A stretch of 64,000 bases of DNA from Arenicola marina (lineage: Eukaryota; Annelida; Polychaeta; Arenicolidae): assembly GCA_964019135.1 (NCBI GenBank), contig OZ025263.1:29511639-29575638 (forward strand), in the 5' to 3' direction. The translations under genes and the position numbers were made by a program. This document shows, piece after piece, positions 10,725-22,530 of the stretch (position 1 is the stretch's first letter; the number at the start of each line of letters is the position of its first letter). The notes under the pieces were generated by a model. It was given only the letters and a program-made list of their open reading frames with translations, was not told the DNA's origin and made no database searches.

Positions 10725-11470
10725 GCATTACATTTTACATTTCGAGCTGGGCATTTTGGGTCGTTAGAATGGTGGTTATTTCCACATCTCAGACAGTTCC
10801 TTGATTTGATGTAGATCTTTTGCCTTTCTTGTGGAGGTAGGTTATCTTGATATCTTGGTCTTGAGTTGTATGGCCTATTTTGTTGACGGTATTCATCAAC
10901 ATTCTGTGGTATTGTCATGTCGCGTATTTGTCTTTCTGTAGATTCCTCTGTCTGAGCAAAGCTGATGACATGTTCTTTGGTTAAATTCTCTCCTTTCTCA
11001 ATGCAAAGTCTTTTCACTCTTTCACTATTGCATCCGAAGATCAAGGCATCTCGTATTTGTTTGTCTTCTTCTTCAGCATGGAAATTACAGTCCTTTGTAA
11101 GTAGCTTAACTTCAGTGTAAAAGTCATTAAAGCTACTCTTTTGTTTACATTCCCGTAGTTTCAATCAGGCTAGTATTTCGTTGCTTCGAGGATTAAATTG
11201 TATTTCCAACTTCTCCCATATCTTGACCAGTTTCTTATCTCCTTGGGTATCCCAACTAATAGTGTCGTAAATATCTTGGAGATGAGTTCCTCCATACAGT
11301 AAAAAGTAAGTTACTTTTACATCTTCTGCTAATTGTTTGTGTGGTCCATCAAACAGCAGAGAACAATGCCTTTTGAATTTGAGGAATCTACTGTATAATC
11401 CTGCATCAGGTGTCCAGTCCATGCAAGGTTTGTCAAATAGTGCGGTTTCCATGATGCAAATTAGAAACAC
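10688..11470 (-). pseudogene. gag: gag-like ORF with in-frame stop
   Basis: Two pieces in one frame: 11470-11165 (starting MFLICIMETALFDKP, capsid-like) and 11164-10688, separated only by a TGA at 11165-11167. That is consistent with a CGA-to-TGA change. The second piece ends in nucleocapsid-type zinc knuckles: CLRCGNNHHSNDPKC and CNACHKIGHVSKPN, the latter lacking its last Cys. Gag packages the element RNA. The actual start could be METALFDK a few residues in. The stop makes this copy unable to produce full-length Gag. Confidence 0.8.
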
Positions 11471-11758
11471 TTACTTATAAGTTATATTCATGCAGTCTTA
11501 ACTAACTTAGCTAATTCCTTATCAAGGTAATTGATACCTGTTCTCGTTGATTTCTGCACTGCAGGTTAGTATACTACACAGTCATCCATCGAACTTGAAT
11601 TGAAGTTGAAGAATCTGATTTTCCGTTGCCGCGTTGTAGTTGAAAAGTCGGTCGGCCTTGACCTTGAATTGCCGGTTGGGGGATCCTGTGTTATCCGTTA
11701 TTGAAATATGATGCGATTGAAGCTCCTGTTGTGGCTCTCTTTTTTATGGCGTGGATTT

Positions 11759-11778
11759 CATTTCTACTTCTGACACCG
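11759..11778 (-). other. Primer binding site, tRNA-Leu-like
   Basis: Directly inside the 5' LTR the minus strand reads CGGTGTCAGAAGTAGAAA. TGTCAGAAGT resembles the complement of the 3' end of tRNA-Leu used by sea-urchin SURL-type elements. The tRNA assignment is from memory. Confidence 0.6.
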
Positions 11779-12005
11779 TGTGTTAGTTCTTGGTGCCACT
11801 TACTAGTTATATTAATGTAGCCGTCATGAAGTATCTTGTGGAGCGATTGTCGTACGTCGTTGTGTCTCGATTCCAGCATCACTTGAACTGTTTGGTAAAG
11901 CTCTTGGCAACTGGTCATGTGATATCTTGTGACGTCACGTCCAGTATTATGTGCAAGATTGGTCATGTGATATTCATGTCGTCATACTAATTAACAGGTA
12001 TAACA
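11779..12005 (-). repeat. 5' LTR of gypsy-type element
   Basis: 227 bp, TG...CA as read on the plus strand, near-identical to 6702-6928. As the upstream LTR on the minus strand it should carry the promoter, though I could not pick out a TATA box with confidence. It is followed on the plus strand by the CATAT target duplication. Confidence 0.95.
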
Positions 12006-12010
12006 CATAT

Positions 12011-12299
12011 TACACCCGCTGAGTTCCAGAATACCACGCTGGATCATATTTTTAACATATATACATATTCCACCTGGTGGATGTCCATATTTTGTGGGTT
12101 TTGCCCAGGCCTGTCCATAGCATCTATATCATATATCTGTTCAGATACCATCAAATTCTTCATTACTGTTTGCCCAAGTTTCATATAGAGTAATTATATC
12201 ATACTTGCCCAGGAAGTTGAGAAACTCATTGTCGACAAGTTTGGATTTAAGTCCACCAATATTCCAAGACAATAACTTGAGTTCATGCAATTGAACTGT
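12011..12299 (-). pseudogene. CR1-like LINE ORF2 start, AP endonuclease
   Basis: The minus strand from about 12299 reads LKLLSWNIGGLKSKL, then YDIITLYETWANSNEEF. These are the first two blocks of an exonuclease/endonuclease/phosphatase fold (the N of SWNIGGL and E of ETW are catalytic). In-frame stops follow near 12140, then PPGGICIYVKNMI-like residues up to the LTR element. The endonuclease continues beyond the insertion at 6696. It would nick target DNA for retrotransposition if intact; this copy is dead. Confidence 0.8.
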
Positions 12300-12320
12300 C
12301 CTGAGGCTGCTGCCACATCC

Positions 12321-13507
12321 CTACTTGTCCCTTTGGCCACTTGCTGGTATGAGCCGATCTCCCGAATCTGACAGGCTGTATGGACGGCCGTTGTTTATCA
12401 GCTTGTCGTGTCGAAGGAAAATGTTGTCTCCTGGGGATTCCTGTCTCATCTGCTGCATGAAGGGAATTAACTTCCTCCTTGTCTCACGCGTCTCTTCACT
12501 GAAATCTTCGCTTGCCTTGATCTTCATATCAGGGGTTGTTTTATTCAGACTTCGGATGTTTCTAATGATGTATTTCTTCTCTTTCCAGTAATCAAATCGG
12601 GCGATAATGGGGCGACCAGAAGTTTGTTTACTTCCAGCCTGGTGAGGTTCGTCGGGGTTTTGGGCTTGTCACTCCCTCTGTGTTTGGCTTTGGCGAGGCT
12701 TGCGCCTCCCCAGCCGGTGAGCCCTCTCCACGTATGGCAGATCTACTTTCAGCACCTTTGTGCAATGGTCCTTGACTTTTTTTCCGTCTCGTCCCACGTT
12801 TCTCGTTCACTTTCCTCAAATCCATAGAAGACGAGGTTATTTCTTTGCGACTGATCTTCCATGTTTACAATCTTCCGCTTGAGTGAGACGTTTTCCTTGC
12901 GGGTATCATTCATTTCTTGTCGCATATCCGCCATTTCTCTCCTTATGTCTGTTAACTCTCTCTGTATGTCCAGATCGTTAGGGACGTTGTCTGTCGGGAT
13001 AGGGAAGCTACTCTGTGAAAGCGTTGGTTGCCGTAGTTTTGTCTGTGAGCGGGTCAGTGTCCCTGTTTCCGGGGCGTCATCAGATACAGGCCCAGTATTC
13101 GGTTCGATTCCCGCACACAGCAGTAGCATGCTGGTTAACTCCCCAGTCTGTCTTGCGCTCATGGTGAAGAGGTCTACTGCATGCTGCCCAGTCGGTGGCA
13201 GCGCCATGCCAGGTAGAGTTGGGGGCTGGAGGACCACATCCCAGTGTTGTTCTGCGATGGGGTGTGCCGCCGGTTCCGAAACCCCGGCTGCCACTGCCCA
13301 TAGAAGTGGGTATTGGATGGATATTGCCGTGCGCTTGGTAACCAGCAGCGTCAAAATGGCGGGTGTTTTGGTTTTACAGTTGCGGTCTGACCGAGACACA
13401 AAAGTGCCAATGGTGGATCGCCATTGATTAAAGCTACATGTGGAGCTAACCGTTGCAACGGCTGTACTAAAATAAACATAAACAGGAAATGTTACCTTTG
13501 ACCACAA
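12321..13507 (-). pseudogene. CR1-like LINE ORF1 with 2A-like N-terminus, frameshifted
   Basis: Pieces in different frames: 13507-12749, 12825-12628 and 12527-12321. The first has a 2A-like segment (LLLCAGIEPNTGP, at 13088-13126), a long charged coiled coil (DIRREMADMRQEMNDTRKEN), then QSQRNNLVFYGFEE, the conserved block of LINE ORF1 RNA-binding domains. The later pieces give the ORF1 C-terminal domain (EDFSEETRETRRKLIPFM, LRHDKLINNGR). The real start is probably an internal Met shortly before the 2A region, because the first ~100 residues look like untranslated sequence. ORF1 proteins bind the element RNA. Frameshifts near 12800 and 12600 make it a pseudogene. ORF2 follows after a short gap. 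Confidence 0.8.
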
Positions 13508-14460
13508 GCAGTGCCAACGGCCACCGCCAAAGAAAACGTGGCGCTCCGGATGCTTCTATTGTCTCATATAATTTAGCGCTTGGGTCCCCTGTCGGTGGCA
13601 CCGGTAAACAACTTGTGTACACACGTTTATGACGTTTCAAATCAGCACAAGTTTTCATTTTTGTGGCGGACAATTTATGAATTTGAAATGATTTGCTCAT
13701 TGGCAGATAATTGGTGAGCGATATGGTAGGTGTTTATTGTCTGTTATGAACCTTAAGGCCTTAGGTTTCTGTTCTTATACGTAAATTTGGCATCCAAAAA
13801 CAGCGAAACAACTCCACATGCAACTTTAATGTCTATTCCCATTTTGATCTGGCGGCTCTCAGTGTCCCCCTTGGTCGTTATTCTGGTATTTCGCGTTCGA
13901 TCGTCTAGGTTTAAGCTACAAATTGGGTATTTTTCTTCAGAGCTCTTTCTGTGTGCGTTCTCCCTCCGCGCATGCGCAATCTCCTACTCTGTTAGGGTCC
14001 TAAGAGTACCACCTGGTTGTTACCAACAGAAAAAATTTGTTGATTGCTGTTTGAATAAAAACGTTGGTAATAGCTTCGTAATTATTCTGGGAACTGATGA
14101 ATAACCAATTTAATTTCCTTTGTCAGGTTTAAGTATGGCATTTTTATTCACAGAAAACACACAAAAGATGTCTCTATGAACTTGTCTAAAAGCATAATCT
14201 AGTCAGAGCTTATATTTCACTAAGCTTAGATTTAGTTGAATAGTAATGGGGGAAGGGGGGATGGGTCACTTGCCACGTGAACGGGCTTTTTATTTCACCG
14301 TGAACTGGGAATGACGAAAGTAATTCTTTGTGAAGTTAGAATCAGATATTAGCCGACCGTCGTGATCAGTGATGTCTATTTTGATACTAAATAAGCGTGA
14401 ATTGGGAACAATTTATATCATGTATTCGTCCCTTCCATTGCATGCGGGGAATTCTCCATT
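13508..14460. other. LINE 5' flank and unassigned sequence
   Basis: 13508-13700 may be the LINE 5' untranslated region. From there to 14460 I see no gene, RNA or strong repeat. Open frames are short and without known motifs. Confidence 0.4.
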
Positions 14461-15271
14461 TAATGCATCGTGACGGGAATAAAGAAATGTATTCTTCGTG
14501 ATTTGGGAACTCGACCTCCCTCTCTTGCCCCCCCCCCCCCACTCACCCCAGTAATGTCTGTTCGCCGCTCCCCGTTCGCCATGGGGCATGCCCAGTTGCT
14601 AGGCAACAAAGCCCCTGTCAAATTCGGCCTATATCATCGGTTGATGACAATTTATAATGAGTACAGATCGGGTAACAAGTTATGGATTGTGTAAGATATA
14701 TATTCCTGAATTACAGTTGTAATATCTTCAGACAAAATAGATTCTAGGAAGATCATTATTTTCGCATTGAAGAACATCAACTACCCGGGCAATTGTCATT
14801 ATGTTCGCCGATTGGCATTTATATAGGCGGGGGACACCCCCACTGAATCGTGAACATCAAAAATTAGCGAGAGCAATATCGAATCTCCAAGATGAGGACA
14901 TTTTAAAGCAGGGCGCGAAAAAAAACATCTTAATAATGATATCGCGAATATCGAGGATTTCACCCTACTGCCATAACGGTAAATAGCGTAAATAGCCCCC
15001 CCCCCCCCTACATAAGTTTTTTTCTCAGCTTATATGCCTCTCACTTTTTTGTAAATTATATCCTTTGACAGCCCAGATATTTATCTATACATGGTGGGGG
15101 GTTGTTTAAAAAAGCACCCGGTTGATAATTATGCAGCTATAATTCCGTATGTCTACTTCCCTTTTCGAGTCAGACTTTTGTTAATCACGTGGCTCAACTC
15201 GGACGTTAATAAATCGCATTCTTATGTGTATACGATCTCGTCTCCGTACCAACCCGTACCCAAAGCAAATC
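14461..15271. other. Unassigned, with poly-C runs
   Basis: Contains poly-C runs at about 14529 and 14996, and otherwise mixed sequence. No gene is recognised. Confidence 0.4.
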
Positions 15272-15600
15272 CCCGGGGGAGGGGGAGGGCACTATGATGC
15301 AAATCTGGTGGGGGGGGGGGAGGGCTGGTTGCGCAGGGGGTGCCTTGGTGTCTGAGAGAGCGGATATTTCTGATCAAAAAGTTACCCCAATAGAGCGGAT
15401 ATTTTAAAACTCGCGACCGCGGGTGGGGAAACTTTGAAAATGTTCGTTCATAGAGCGGGTTGCCGAGAAAAAATACCCCTTCCGAGCGGTATAACACACC
15501 CCTACCGCGCGGATTATGATTTTGGCGGTGAAACAGCCGGGGGGGGGGCTTTACCGCGTAACCTCCCCTAAACCGGCATTGTAGTCAGTATAGCTGGGAG
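15272..15600. repeat. Dispersed G-rich 'GAGCGG' repeat, copy 1
   Basis: Contains repeated AGAGCGGATATTT words, poly-G runs and the closing word TTTTGGCGGTGAAA followed by a G-run and CTTTACCGCG. The same sequence style recurs at 49260-49640, and related end sequences occur at 20600-20960, 22531-22790 and 28298-28375. It is a dispersed repeat of unknown type, non-coding. Confidence 0.6.
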
Positions 15601-17780
15601 CAATCTCGTCAGAGCTCATTCCTAACACCGGGCAGCAAGGCTGTGAGCAGAACCGTCCAAATCATCCGCCTCAAACTGCAATGCTGAGAACAAAGTAAAC
15701 TTATCCTCCGAAAATTACATTTGGAATGTAAGATCTATATAACGTGATTGTCACTAATTTATACTTTTATTTCACGTTCATTCCCGGAGTATCCTTCACA
15801 TAACACCCAGTGATTGACATTGTCATTGGGCTCTCATAGGGCCCTTGTATATAAACATATATATACATACAAGTTGATATCGATCATATTGCATATATAT
15901 TTCAAGATGGAACAGTGCATCAGCGATAGTATCTAAGTGACACCCATTAATGTGATATGATGTTTTTTTTTGATGTGTGACATTTATATGGTGAAAAATA
16001 AATAATAAACAATGGCGGCGATGAGGGTCACAAGTTACCCATTAAACATCTCACAATTAGCAGATTACGACGCAATTACACTGATAGTTAAAATAAGTAT
16101 TCTTTTCTTGTCATATAATGATCATGCACATTTCCATATCTTATAACGAAAGAAGACAAATCCGCCAACGAGTTCTTAGCGATCGGAATCGAATGTCGCC
16201 AAAGAGTCACCCAAAAAATATCTCACAATTAGCAGAGTGCGTTGTGGCAAATGCACTTAGGTGCATGGATCATTGTACAGAAAATATTGAGGGTTCAATT
16301 AAGCGATGATGAATTTGATGATTTTGATGATCCGAAGCCGATGGTGAAGATTCCGACTGTTAAATGCAGGAACATTGATTTGCATTGACTATATAGTCCC
16401 ACAGAGTGTAGCAATCTACAAAACTCATTTACTAACCGAAGCTGACTGACACTGTTGAATGCTAAGCTGCGAAATTGGCGTCAACGCATTAATATAAACT
16501 GGCGACATATCGTGATATCGCTTCATCAATAATAGATGTATAATTTGAATATTTAGTGTTGAGCATGAGTGTCTAAATGTTGTATTACGATTGTTGTTCT
16601 ACCTCCCAACATGTTTATAGATTCAAAGCACGTTCAGCACAGATATGACTATTGGTATCTATCTATATTACACTTTTTACTGCTTTAACACTGCACTTAT
16701 TAATTATATGAGTAGTAACCAGTAATTAGATGAGTAGTATTCAGTAAATAGATGAGTAGTATTCAGTAATTAGATGTGCTGTAACCAGTAAGTAGATTAG
16801 CAGTAACTAATAGATTAGATGAAATTTGCTCTGGCCATTAACGATTGAGATTTTCCCTGCAGAAATAAATATTTTGATACCGAAACAAAACATGCGAATG
16901 GACCTCAATGAACAATCATCGAGGAACGTTCATTCTTGCTTTTGGATTAAGCCGTCATCGGACGATATAACATGTATGTTTAGACAGCAAACTCATCATC
17001 GTATGTTCGGTAGAGACATATATACTGTAGGTAAGAGGCATCTCTATAGCTTAAATTTTGCACTTCTACATTTTTGTCCGATGCCCGCGGGGATTGCTAT
17101 GGCAGCCTATCTATCCTCGATTATATAGTTTCAAATTCGGTGTCTCGAGGTTTTGCACGTCTGGTCTTGATAAGCATTTTGATAAGCATTTTTAGTTATG
17201 TTTTGTGTACCACTCTTTGGCGGTTAGTTACACAACAATGCATACTTATAGTTAAAGAGGGTGATTACCCTGAGAGTGCGGCAAGGCTGTGAACCATTTC
17301 GGCATCGCCAGAGATGTATACCTTCGCAAATACCTGTGCTAGCATTCGCGTACTTATATGGTACCGATCAACCGTACAGGTTCATGGACAATTATGGCTA
17401 TTATAATGATAGCTATGATAAAAAATAAGTAATATCTTGTGGTCGTTTAATTATCATGCATCCTTCCAACTCTTATTACAAAAGAAGGCACATCCGTCTA
17501 CGACTGTTTACGGTAAGAGTCATTGTCCTCTGCCATGGTAACCACATATTGGAAATATTACTTGGTTCATTTTTCCTTCAGGCAAGCAACAGATCGTTGT
17601 TTTTCTGAGCTGCACTGACTAATTCCTAATTGGTGGGTGCTGAACATGAAAGAAAACCGCTCTAATTGTAACATAATAAAAATAATAAGAGTGCATCATT
17701 AGGCAACATCATTATCGTGTCTCAACGCCATAATTGGACATGTTTTCCAGCGCCCCCCCCCCCTACCCCCTACCACACGG
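15601..17780. other. Unassigned AT-rich DNA with one minisatellite
   Basis: No gene is recognised. ATGGCGGCG at 16013 resembles a promoter-proximal start, but its frame closes soon. The words CTCACAATTAGCAGA recur at about 16049 and 16222, a weak duplication. A 24-bp repeat lies at 16700-16815. Confidence 0.4.
16700..16815. repeat. 24-bp minisatellite, about 5 copies
   Basis: The unit resembles GATGAGTAGTATTCAGTAAT plus TAGA, with substitutions between copies. Non-coding. Confidence 0.75.
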
Positions 17781-17890
17781 GGCCGCCCCGATAGCTCAGC
17801 GGGTTAGAGCGTTCGCATTGGGGGCCCTGGCACACTGACAGCCTAACGTATGTGGATCGATGTGGCCATGTCTGGGTGGTCGCAGAATAA
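17781..17890 (+). repeat. tRNA-derived SINE, 5' part
   Basis: Starts GGCCGCCCCGATAGCTCAG, a pol III A-box-like head (TAGCTCAGCGGG). It continues with GTTAGAGCG and GTGGCCATGTCTG, as in the fuller copy at 43183-43446. The B-box part is degraded. It stops at CAGAATAAA, where the CTATAG-type repeat begins with CCCTTATGAAAAT. It is not a working tRNA gene because the anticodon arm is not intact. Confidence 0.7.
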
Positions 17891-18420
17891 ACCCTTATGA
17901 AAATTTACTACAGTGTAACTATGATAAAACTATAGTAATTTTGACTATAGTTATTTTGTGGTATTTTTGCCACTGTAGTATTTTGTACTACAGTAATACT
18001 ATAGTTTTACTAGAGTAATACCATAGTTTGACTACAGTAATACTATAGTTTTACTAGAGTAATACCATAGTTTGCTATAGTTTTACTACAGTAATACTAG
18101 TTTTACTACAGTAATACCATAGTTTGCTATAGTTTTACTACAGTAATACTATAGTTTTACTACAGTAATACCATAGTTTGCTATAGTTTTACTACAGTAA
18201 TACTATAGTTTTACATCAGTAATGTTAGTGGTACTACTGTAGTTATACTATAGTAATATTAGTCGTAAGACTGTAGTTATACTATAATACTACTACAGTT
18301 GTACTAATGTATAGTTATACTATAGTAATATTAGTGGCACTACTGTAGTCATACTATAGTTGATTATGTAATAGTATGACTATAGTTCACCTATAGCCTG
18401 TCAGACTATCATATCATATT
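17891..18420. repeat. CTATAG palindrome-rich minisatellite
   Basis: An array built from words such as CTATAGTTTTACTACAGTAA with a period of roughly 23-30 bp. Units are almost self-complementary (TACTATAGTA). It begins CCCTTATGAAAATTTACTAC, which is mirrored by TATAGTGAATTTTCTTAAGG at 24601-24619, so these could be the two ends of one family. Non-coding. Confidence 0.75.
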
Positions 18421-18427
18421 GGAATTG

Positions 18428-19235
18428 TCCCTTACAAAAAACTACCATGAGATTACCATGGTATACCATGATGAATTTACCTAGGTATTTTGAAACAGGT
18501 ATACCATGGTAATTTACTATGGTATCCCATGGTATACCAAGTACCAGGGGATGCTAATTTACCATGGTACTTTACTACATGGATACCATGGTATATTATG
18601 GTATCAATCACCTTTACATATAGCGATATATATATATACGCCAGAGTCTGAAAAATACAAGAGTAAAGAATACAAAGATTTACAATCCACTTTCATATAT
18701 ATGTATTGCAATAAAACGATGCAGTGTGTGAACCTGTGACATACGCGCATTATACACACATAATTAACTAAAGGTTACCTGTCACTTAAATGACAAAAAT
18801 TCCAAAAGATTTATATAATATACACATTCTAGCTGTATGGATATATTAGAAAAACAATCTACTATTATGTGAAAAAATGTTCATTGCTTATATGCATATG
18901 GACATAATTAAATCAACAGATAATATTAAGATACACCATATAGCAGCATGATAGTCAGACACCTTGAAATTTAAATTTCACATCTAAAAAGTGCCAGGAT
19001 CTTTCCAAATTAAAACAATGCTCGTTTGAATGATTCATATATTGATATTAAATAAAATATTGTTCATTTCACAGCTTATACATTTGAACGAATTGAAAAC
19101 AAAATGCCATCATGGAATTTTGTCCAGTCATTATATGCACAATAAAATCATGTGTATATATACGAAAAAACCAGCTTATTATTCAACTATTTCAAATAAT
19201 GTATACTCTAACTCATATACAAGAAATGACTTATA
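18428..19235 (+). mobile_element. CCATGG-type interspersed element, copy A
   Basis: One end is a CCATGG-rich array (18428-18610, beginning CCCTTACAAAAAACTACCATG). It is followed by about 620 bp of AT-rich sequence. The AT-rich part is clearly homologous, in inverted orientation, to 34585-35210: for example CACATTCTAGCTGTATGGAT here against ATCTATACGGCTAGAATGTG there, and CTTAAATGACAAAAATTCCAAAAGA against its counterpart. No coding frame is seen, so it is probably a non-autonomous transposon with palindromic terminal minisatellites. Confidence 0.7.
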
Positions 19236-20080
19236 ATTGAATTGATAAAGTATTCTCTCTTTTTTTGTAACAGATACAAATTCCACCTTAAAATGAGATG
19301 CACTACCATCCAGTACTTCGCATCTACTACATAACTACTACTTAACTTTAAAGCTACTATTCAATGCACATAACATATAAGCTTATAAATAATCCTTTAT
19401 ACAAATATATTCATTTTAACTTGTAAAACAAGTAGATCCCTCAGTTTTTCTTCTTATTATCCAGTCCTTACAACGTGGCTGATCTTCTTTCGCATTAGCA
19501 TGCAAATTTCATTTACGTCATTGCCAGGAAATTCTCACCTGACTTGACCTGCAAAAAATGATACACTTATCGTCAGTAAATTATCATTCACCAATGCTGT
19601 TTAACATTGTAAGACATGGGTGATAAAATGTTAGAAAGCTATCTTACGAAACTTTGTACTATATTTATTATTACCCCAATACATTATGCAGAAAGCAAAA
19701 CAAATACCAAAGATAATGTTGTAAACAGTATAGCCTGAAAACAAGACTTATACCGTAGTATAGAGTTCCCACATGAAATATAAAGACAGTTCCCTGATTT
19801 TTCCCTGAGCCATTGAAAGATACCCTGTGTAACAAAAGGTAGGCCTTCAACCTCCCCACACAGACACCACTAAATAATTGGGGGGAGGCATGCAACAGGG
19901 TTGGTTGAGGCACCCATAGACCCATATACCAAGGAACAAACAAAGTATCCTTTAAACAAGATGTTAACGAGAGGAATGCACAAGACATTCAGGAGTCACA
20001 ATCTTTGTACAGTTGTGCGAAGGTTCATACACACCATATGGGGGCACAAACTCCAGAGAGGGAGTGGGGTGGGGCAGGTC
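19236..20080. other. Unassigned AT-rich DNA
   Basis: No gene, RNA or strong repeat is recognised. Open frames are short and unremarkable. Confidence 0.4.
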
Positions 20081-20084
20081 GAAC

Positions 20085-20232
20085 CACAGGTGCTGCAGAT
20101 CGACTGACACAGGCCGGGGCCTGTGGGTCGAACCCTACTCCCTCCGGCGTTTGGGGTTACTGTACTGTAGTGTAAATGGTGTGCCAGTGGCTGCACAGGC
20201 GCCGTAAATCAACTGACACTGTGACAGATGCC
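20085..20232. repeat. Dispersed repeat shared with 30635-30760
   Basis: GCAGATCGACTGACACAGGC occurs here, and its complement (GCCTGTGTCAGTCGATCTGC) occurs near 30645. The words repeat internally in altered form (GTAAATCAACTGACACTGTG). Non-coding and of unknown class. Confidence 0.55.
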
Positions 20233-20599
20233 GGGGGGGGGGGGGTGAGTGGACTATCAACTGATCAACAAGTTTCAATTTATAAAGGCTTCTGTTCGCC
20301 TTATGTTAGTGTGTCACGCTCGAACCTGGGTGTCTTCATGTTCTATACAGTATAGTATTGATAAATACATACCTTTCATTCATATACATAAGCAAATATT
20401 TGTGAATATAAGCAAATCGTATACACATGTCGTAGGACTTCGTCTTCGCCTTTCCACAACATTTTTCAAACTTCGCGCATGCGCCTTGCTATCTTCGCCA
20501 GGCGGCCTGGTGGCGCGTTACTCACGTGGCGGGCTGTGGCACGCTGCAAATCTCACTGGTGTTTTAGGGCGAAGGGGTGGGGGGGGGACTTAGTACATT

Positions 20600-20659
20600 G
20601 TTGGGATTGCGCGGGGGGGGGGCGGCGGTCCGCGGTAACGCCACCCCTACTTCACCGCC
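20600..20659. repeat. End of dispersed G-rich repeat
   Basis: GGGGGCGG then CGCGGTAACGCCACCCCTAC. Its complement is found at 28340-28375, so it belongs to the same family as the sequence that continues into the tandem duplication. Confidence 0.6.
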
Positions 20660-22529
20660 AAAATACGCTCGTAGGGGGCATTTCACCTTGAAAATCGGCT
20701 CGAACGGGAAATTCCTTTTACCTTGGACCCACTCGGTTTATTACTTTCCCCGGCAAACTCGGCCTATGAACGCACATTTTCAGAGTCCCGCGACCGAATT
20801 TGGTGGTGCAAAAGGGGGTGGGGCGGGGGGGGCTTGACTGCGAACCCCCCATCAAAACCCGGCAATAAGCACCCCCCCCCCTCCCCGGGGATACTGCATA
20901 GCCGATACGCCAGTGTAGCTACTTATTCTCGTAGTCGCATTCCCGTATTGATTGCATGATTCCCCTAATTTAGAATAATGGAATGACAGTTCATGATAAC
21001 CATAATGATTATTATGCGTGCGCTCAACGGTTCTGTTGAATATAGCAGGACCAAAAAAATTAAAGTTTTTAAGTTTCAGTATTCAACCTGTGCTCAACTG
21101 CATAGTTAGTTGTTAATTGGTCTTTTAATTGTGCATCTGATTCAACAGTTGAGAACTTTCACTGCATAGTTAGTTTTCAGTTGAATCTCAATCAGTTAGG
21201 TCTCGACTGAGAAATAAGTTGTTTTCTGTACGCCGAGGATATTATGTGTAGTTATATCATGCACATCATTGTATATGGAATACTCTGCTGATACCATGGT
21301 ATAATTCTGGTGATACAATGATTTACCATAATATTTCACGGTAATATATGATACATACCGTACATGGTAGGGTATATATGGTTTACCATGATATACCATG
21401 GCAGGATATGGTTTATCATTGGTACCATTGGTGAAGTTGTAACATTGTTGTAACAAGTTGTGGCTGATGTGCCTGCCTTTTGCCCTAATAGGGGACTCCT
21501 ATAATTTGATTTGCTCTTTAACCATGTTAACTTACAGCCCGGCTATTACCGTGGTCAACTATGGTACATCGCTGTGTAATGAATAATATATCATGGTACA
21601 TAGCATATATTTTGGTAACCTACCCTGGTATATCATGGCACATGATGGAAAAGCAGTATACTCCAAATCTACTTTGATATAGTGTGGTTATGCCAAATTA
21701 CCCCATTGTATATTATGATCATGTCCGTCTACCATCATGAAATCAATACCAGGGTTGGTTGTATATTCAGGACGCTTTAACCATTTTTGGTCATATCGCG
21801 TCAATGAGAGTGGAGCCAAGTTACCGAGGGTAACCTCCTACTCTATGCGTAAACGCACATGGGATCTTTATCCTGCGACCACAAAGACATGGCCACAGCG
21901 GGAATCGAACCTTCGATCCGCGTGCCATTAGGCTCTCAGGTGACCAGAGCACTCAATGCGAGCGCTCTAACCCATTAAAAATACCATGGTTAACTATGAT
22001 ATATCATGATATATCATGATGTACCATAGTGTAACCTGGTATATCATAATATGCTATAGTATATCACGCCCTTCCAAGATCATACCATGGTATATCTTAA
22101 CTTCATCATGATATTACCATGGTAAACTATGATATATCTTAGTATTCTGTGATATATCATAATATACCATGGTATATACCGTGGTATATCATAAGATGCT
22201 ATGGCATATCACACCCTTCCATAATACCATAATATATATCGGTCGATTATCATGAAATTACCATGATATGCCATGATATATCATGGTATTTTGTTCGTAA
22301 GGGATGGAATTACTGTAAAAAATGATTTCTAGCCATAATATTGTGGTTATACTACAGTAACCAGATAGTAACTGTAGTAATATTATGCTCACTATAGTAA
22401 TACTATAGTAGTCAGATAGTGACTATAGTAATATTATGCTCACTATAGTTATACTATAGTACTCAGATAGTGACTATGGTAATATCATGGTAATATTGTG
22501 CTGACTATAGTAACACTATAGATGCTGTA
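20660..22529. repeat. Tandem duplication, copy 1 (about 1.87 kb)
   Basis: Begins AAAATACGCTCGTAGGGGGC and ends AACACTATAGATGCTGTA. It is almost identical to 22531-24406, with only a few substitutions seen by eye plus a length change in a poly-C run. It contains a G-rich repeat end, a CCATGG-rich array, a minus-strand SINE (21752-21975) and a CTATAG array. Its longest open frame (86 codons, 21196-21456) is made of repeat words and is not a gene. Confidence 0.95.
21752..21975 (-). repeat. tRNA-derived SINE in duplication copy 1
   Basis: On the minus strand it reads GGGTTAGAGCGCTCGCATTG, then CACCTGAGAGCCTAATGGCA, the B-box-like GAAGGTTCGATTCCCGC, then GTGGCCATGTC and a tail ending in ACAACCAACC. 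It matches the plus-strand copy at 43183-43446. The very start (GATAGCTCAG) is missing. Confidence 0.8.
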
Positions 22530-22530
22530 A

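Larger units (their letters stand above)
6702..12005 (-). mobile_element. Complete Ty3/gypsy LTR retrotransposon (decayed)
   Basis: The element is 5,304 bp with two 227-bp LTRs that begin TG and end CA, flanked by a perfect 5-bp target duplication CATAT (6697-6701 and 12006-12010). Transcription would run on the minus strand: 5' LTR at 11779-12005, primer binding site, gag, pol (protease, reverse transcriptase, RNase H, integrase), polypurine tract, 3' LTR at 6702-6928. The LTRs differ at 6 positions by eye (about 97% identity), so it is fairly young. Gag has an in-frame TGA, pol has a frameshift near 8300 and an in-frame TAA at 7813-7815. It sits inside a CR1-like LINE endonuclease gene. The domain order (RNase H before integrase) places it in Ty3/gypsy. 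The tRNA-Leu-like primer site and overall style suggest the Mag/SURL group, which is inference. Confidence 0.95.

Noticed and set aside
17791..17870. Possible tRNA gene
   Set aside because: The A-box-like head is good, but the anticodon and T arms do not pair. The sequence belongs to a SINE with copies at 21752, 23629 and 43183.
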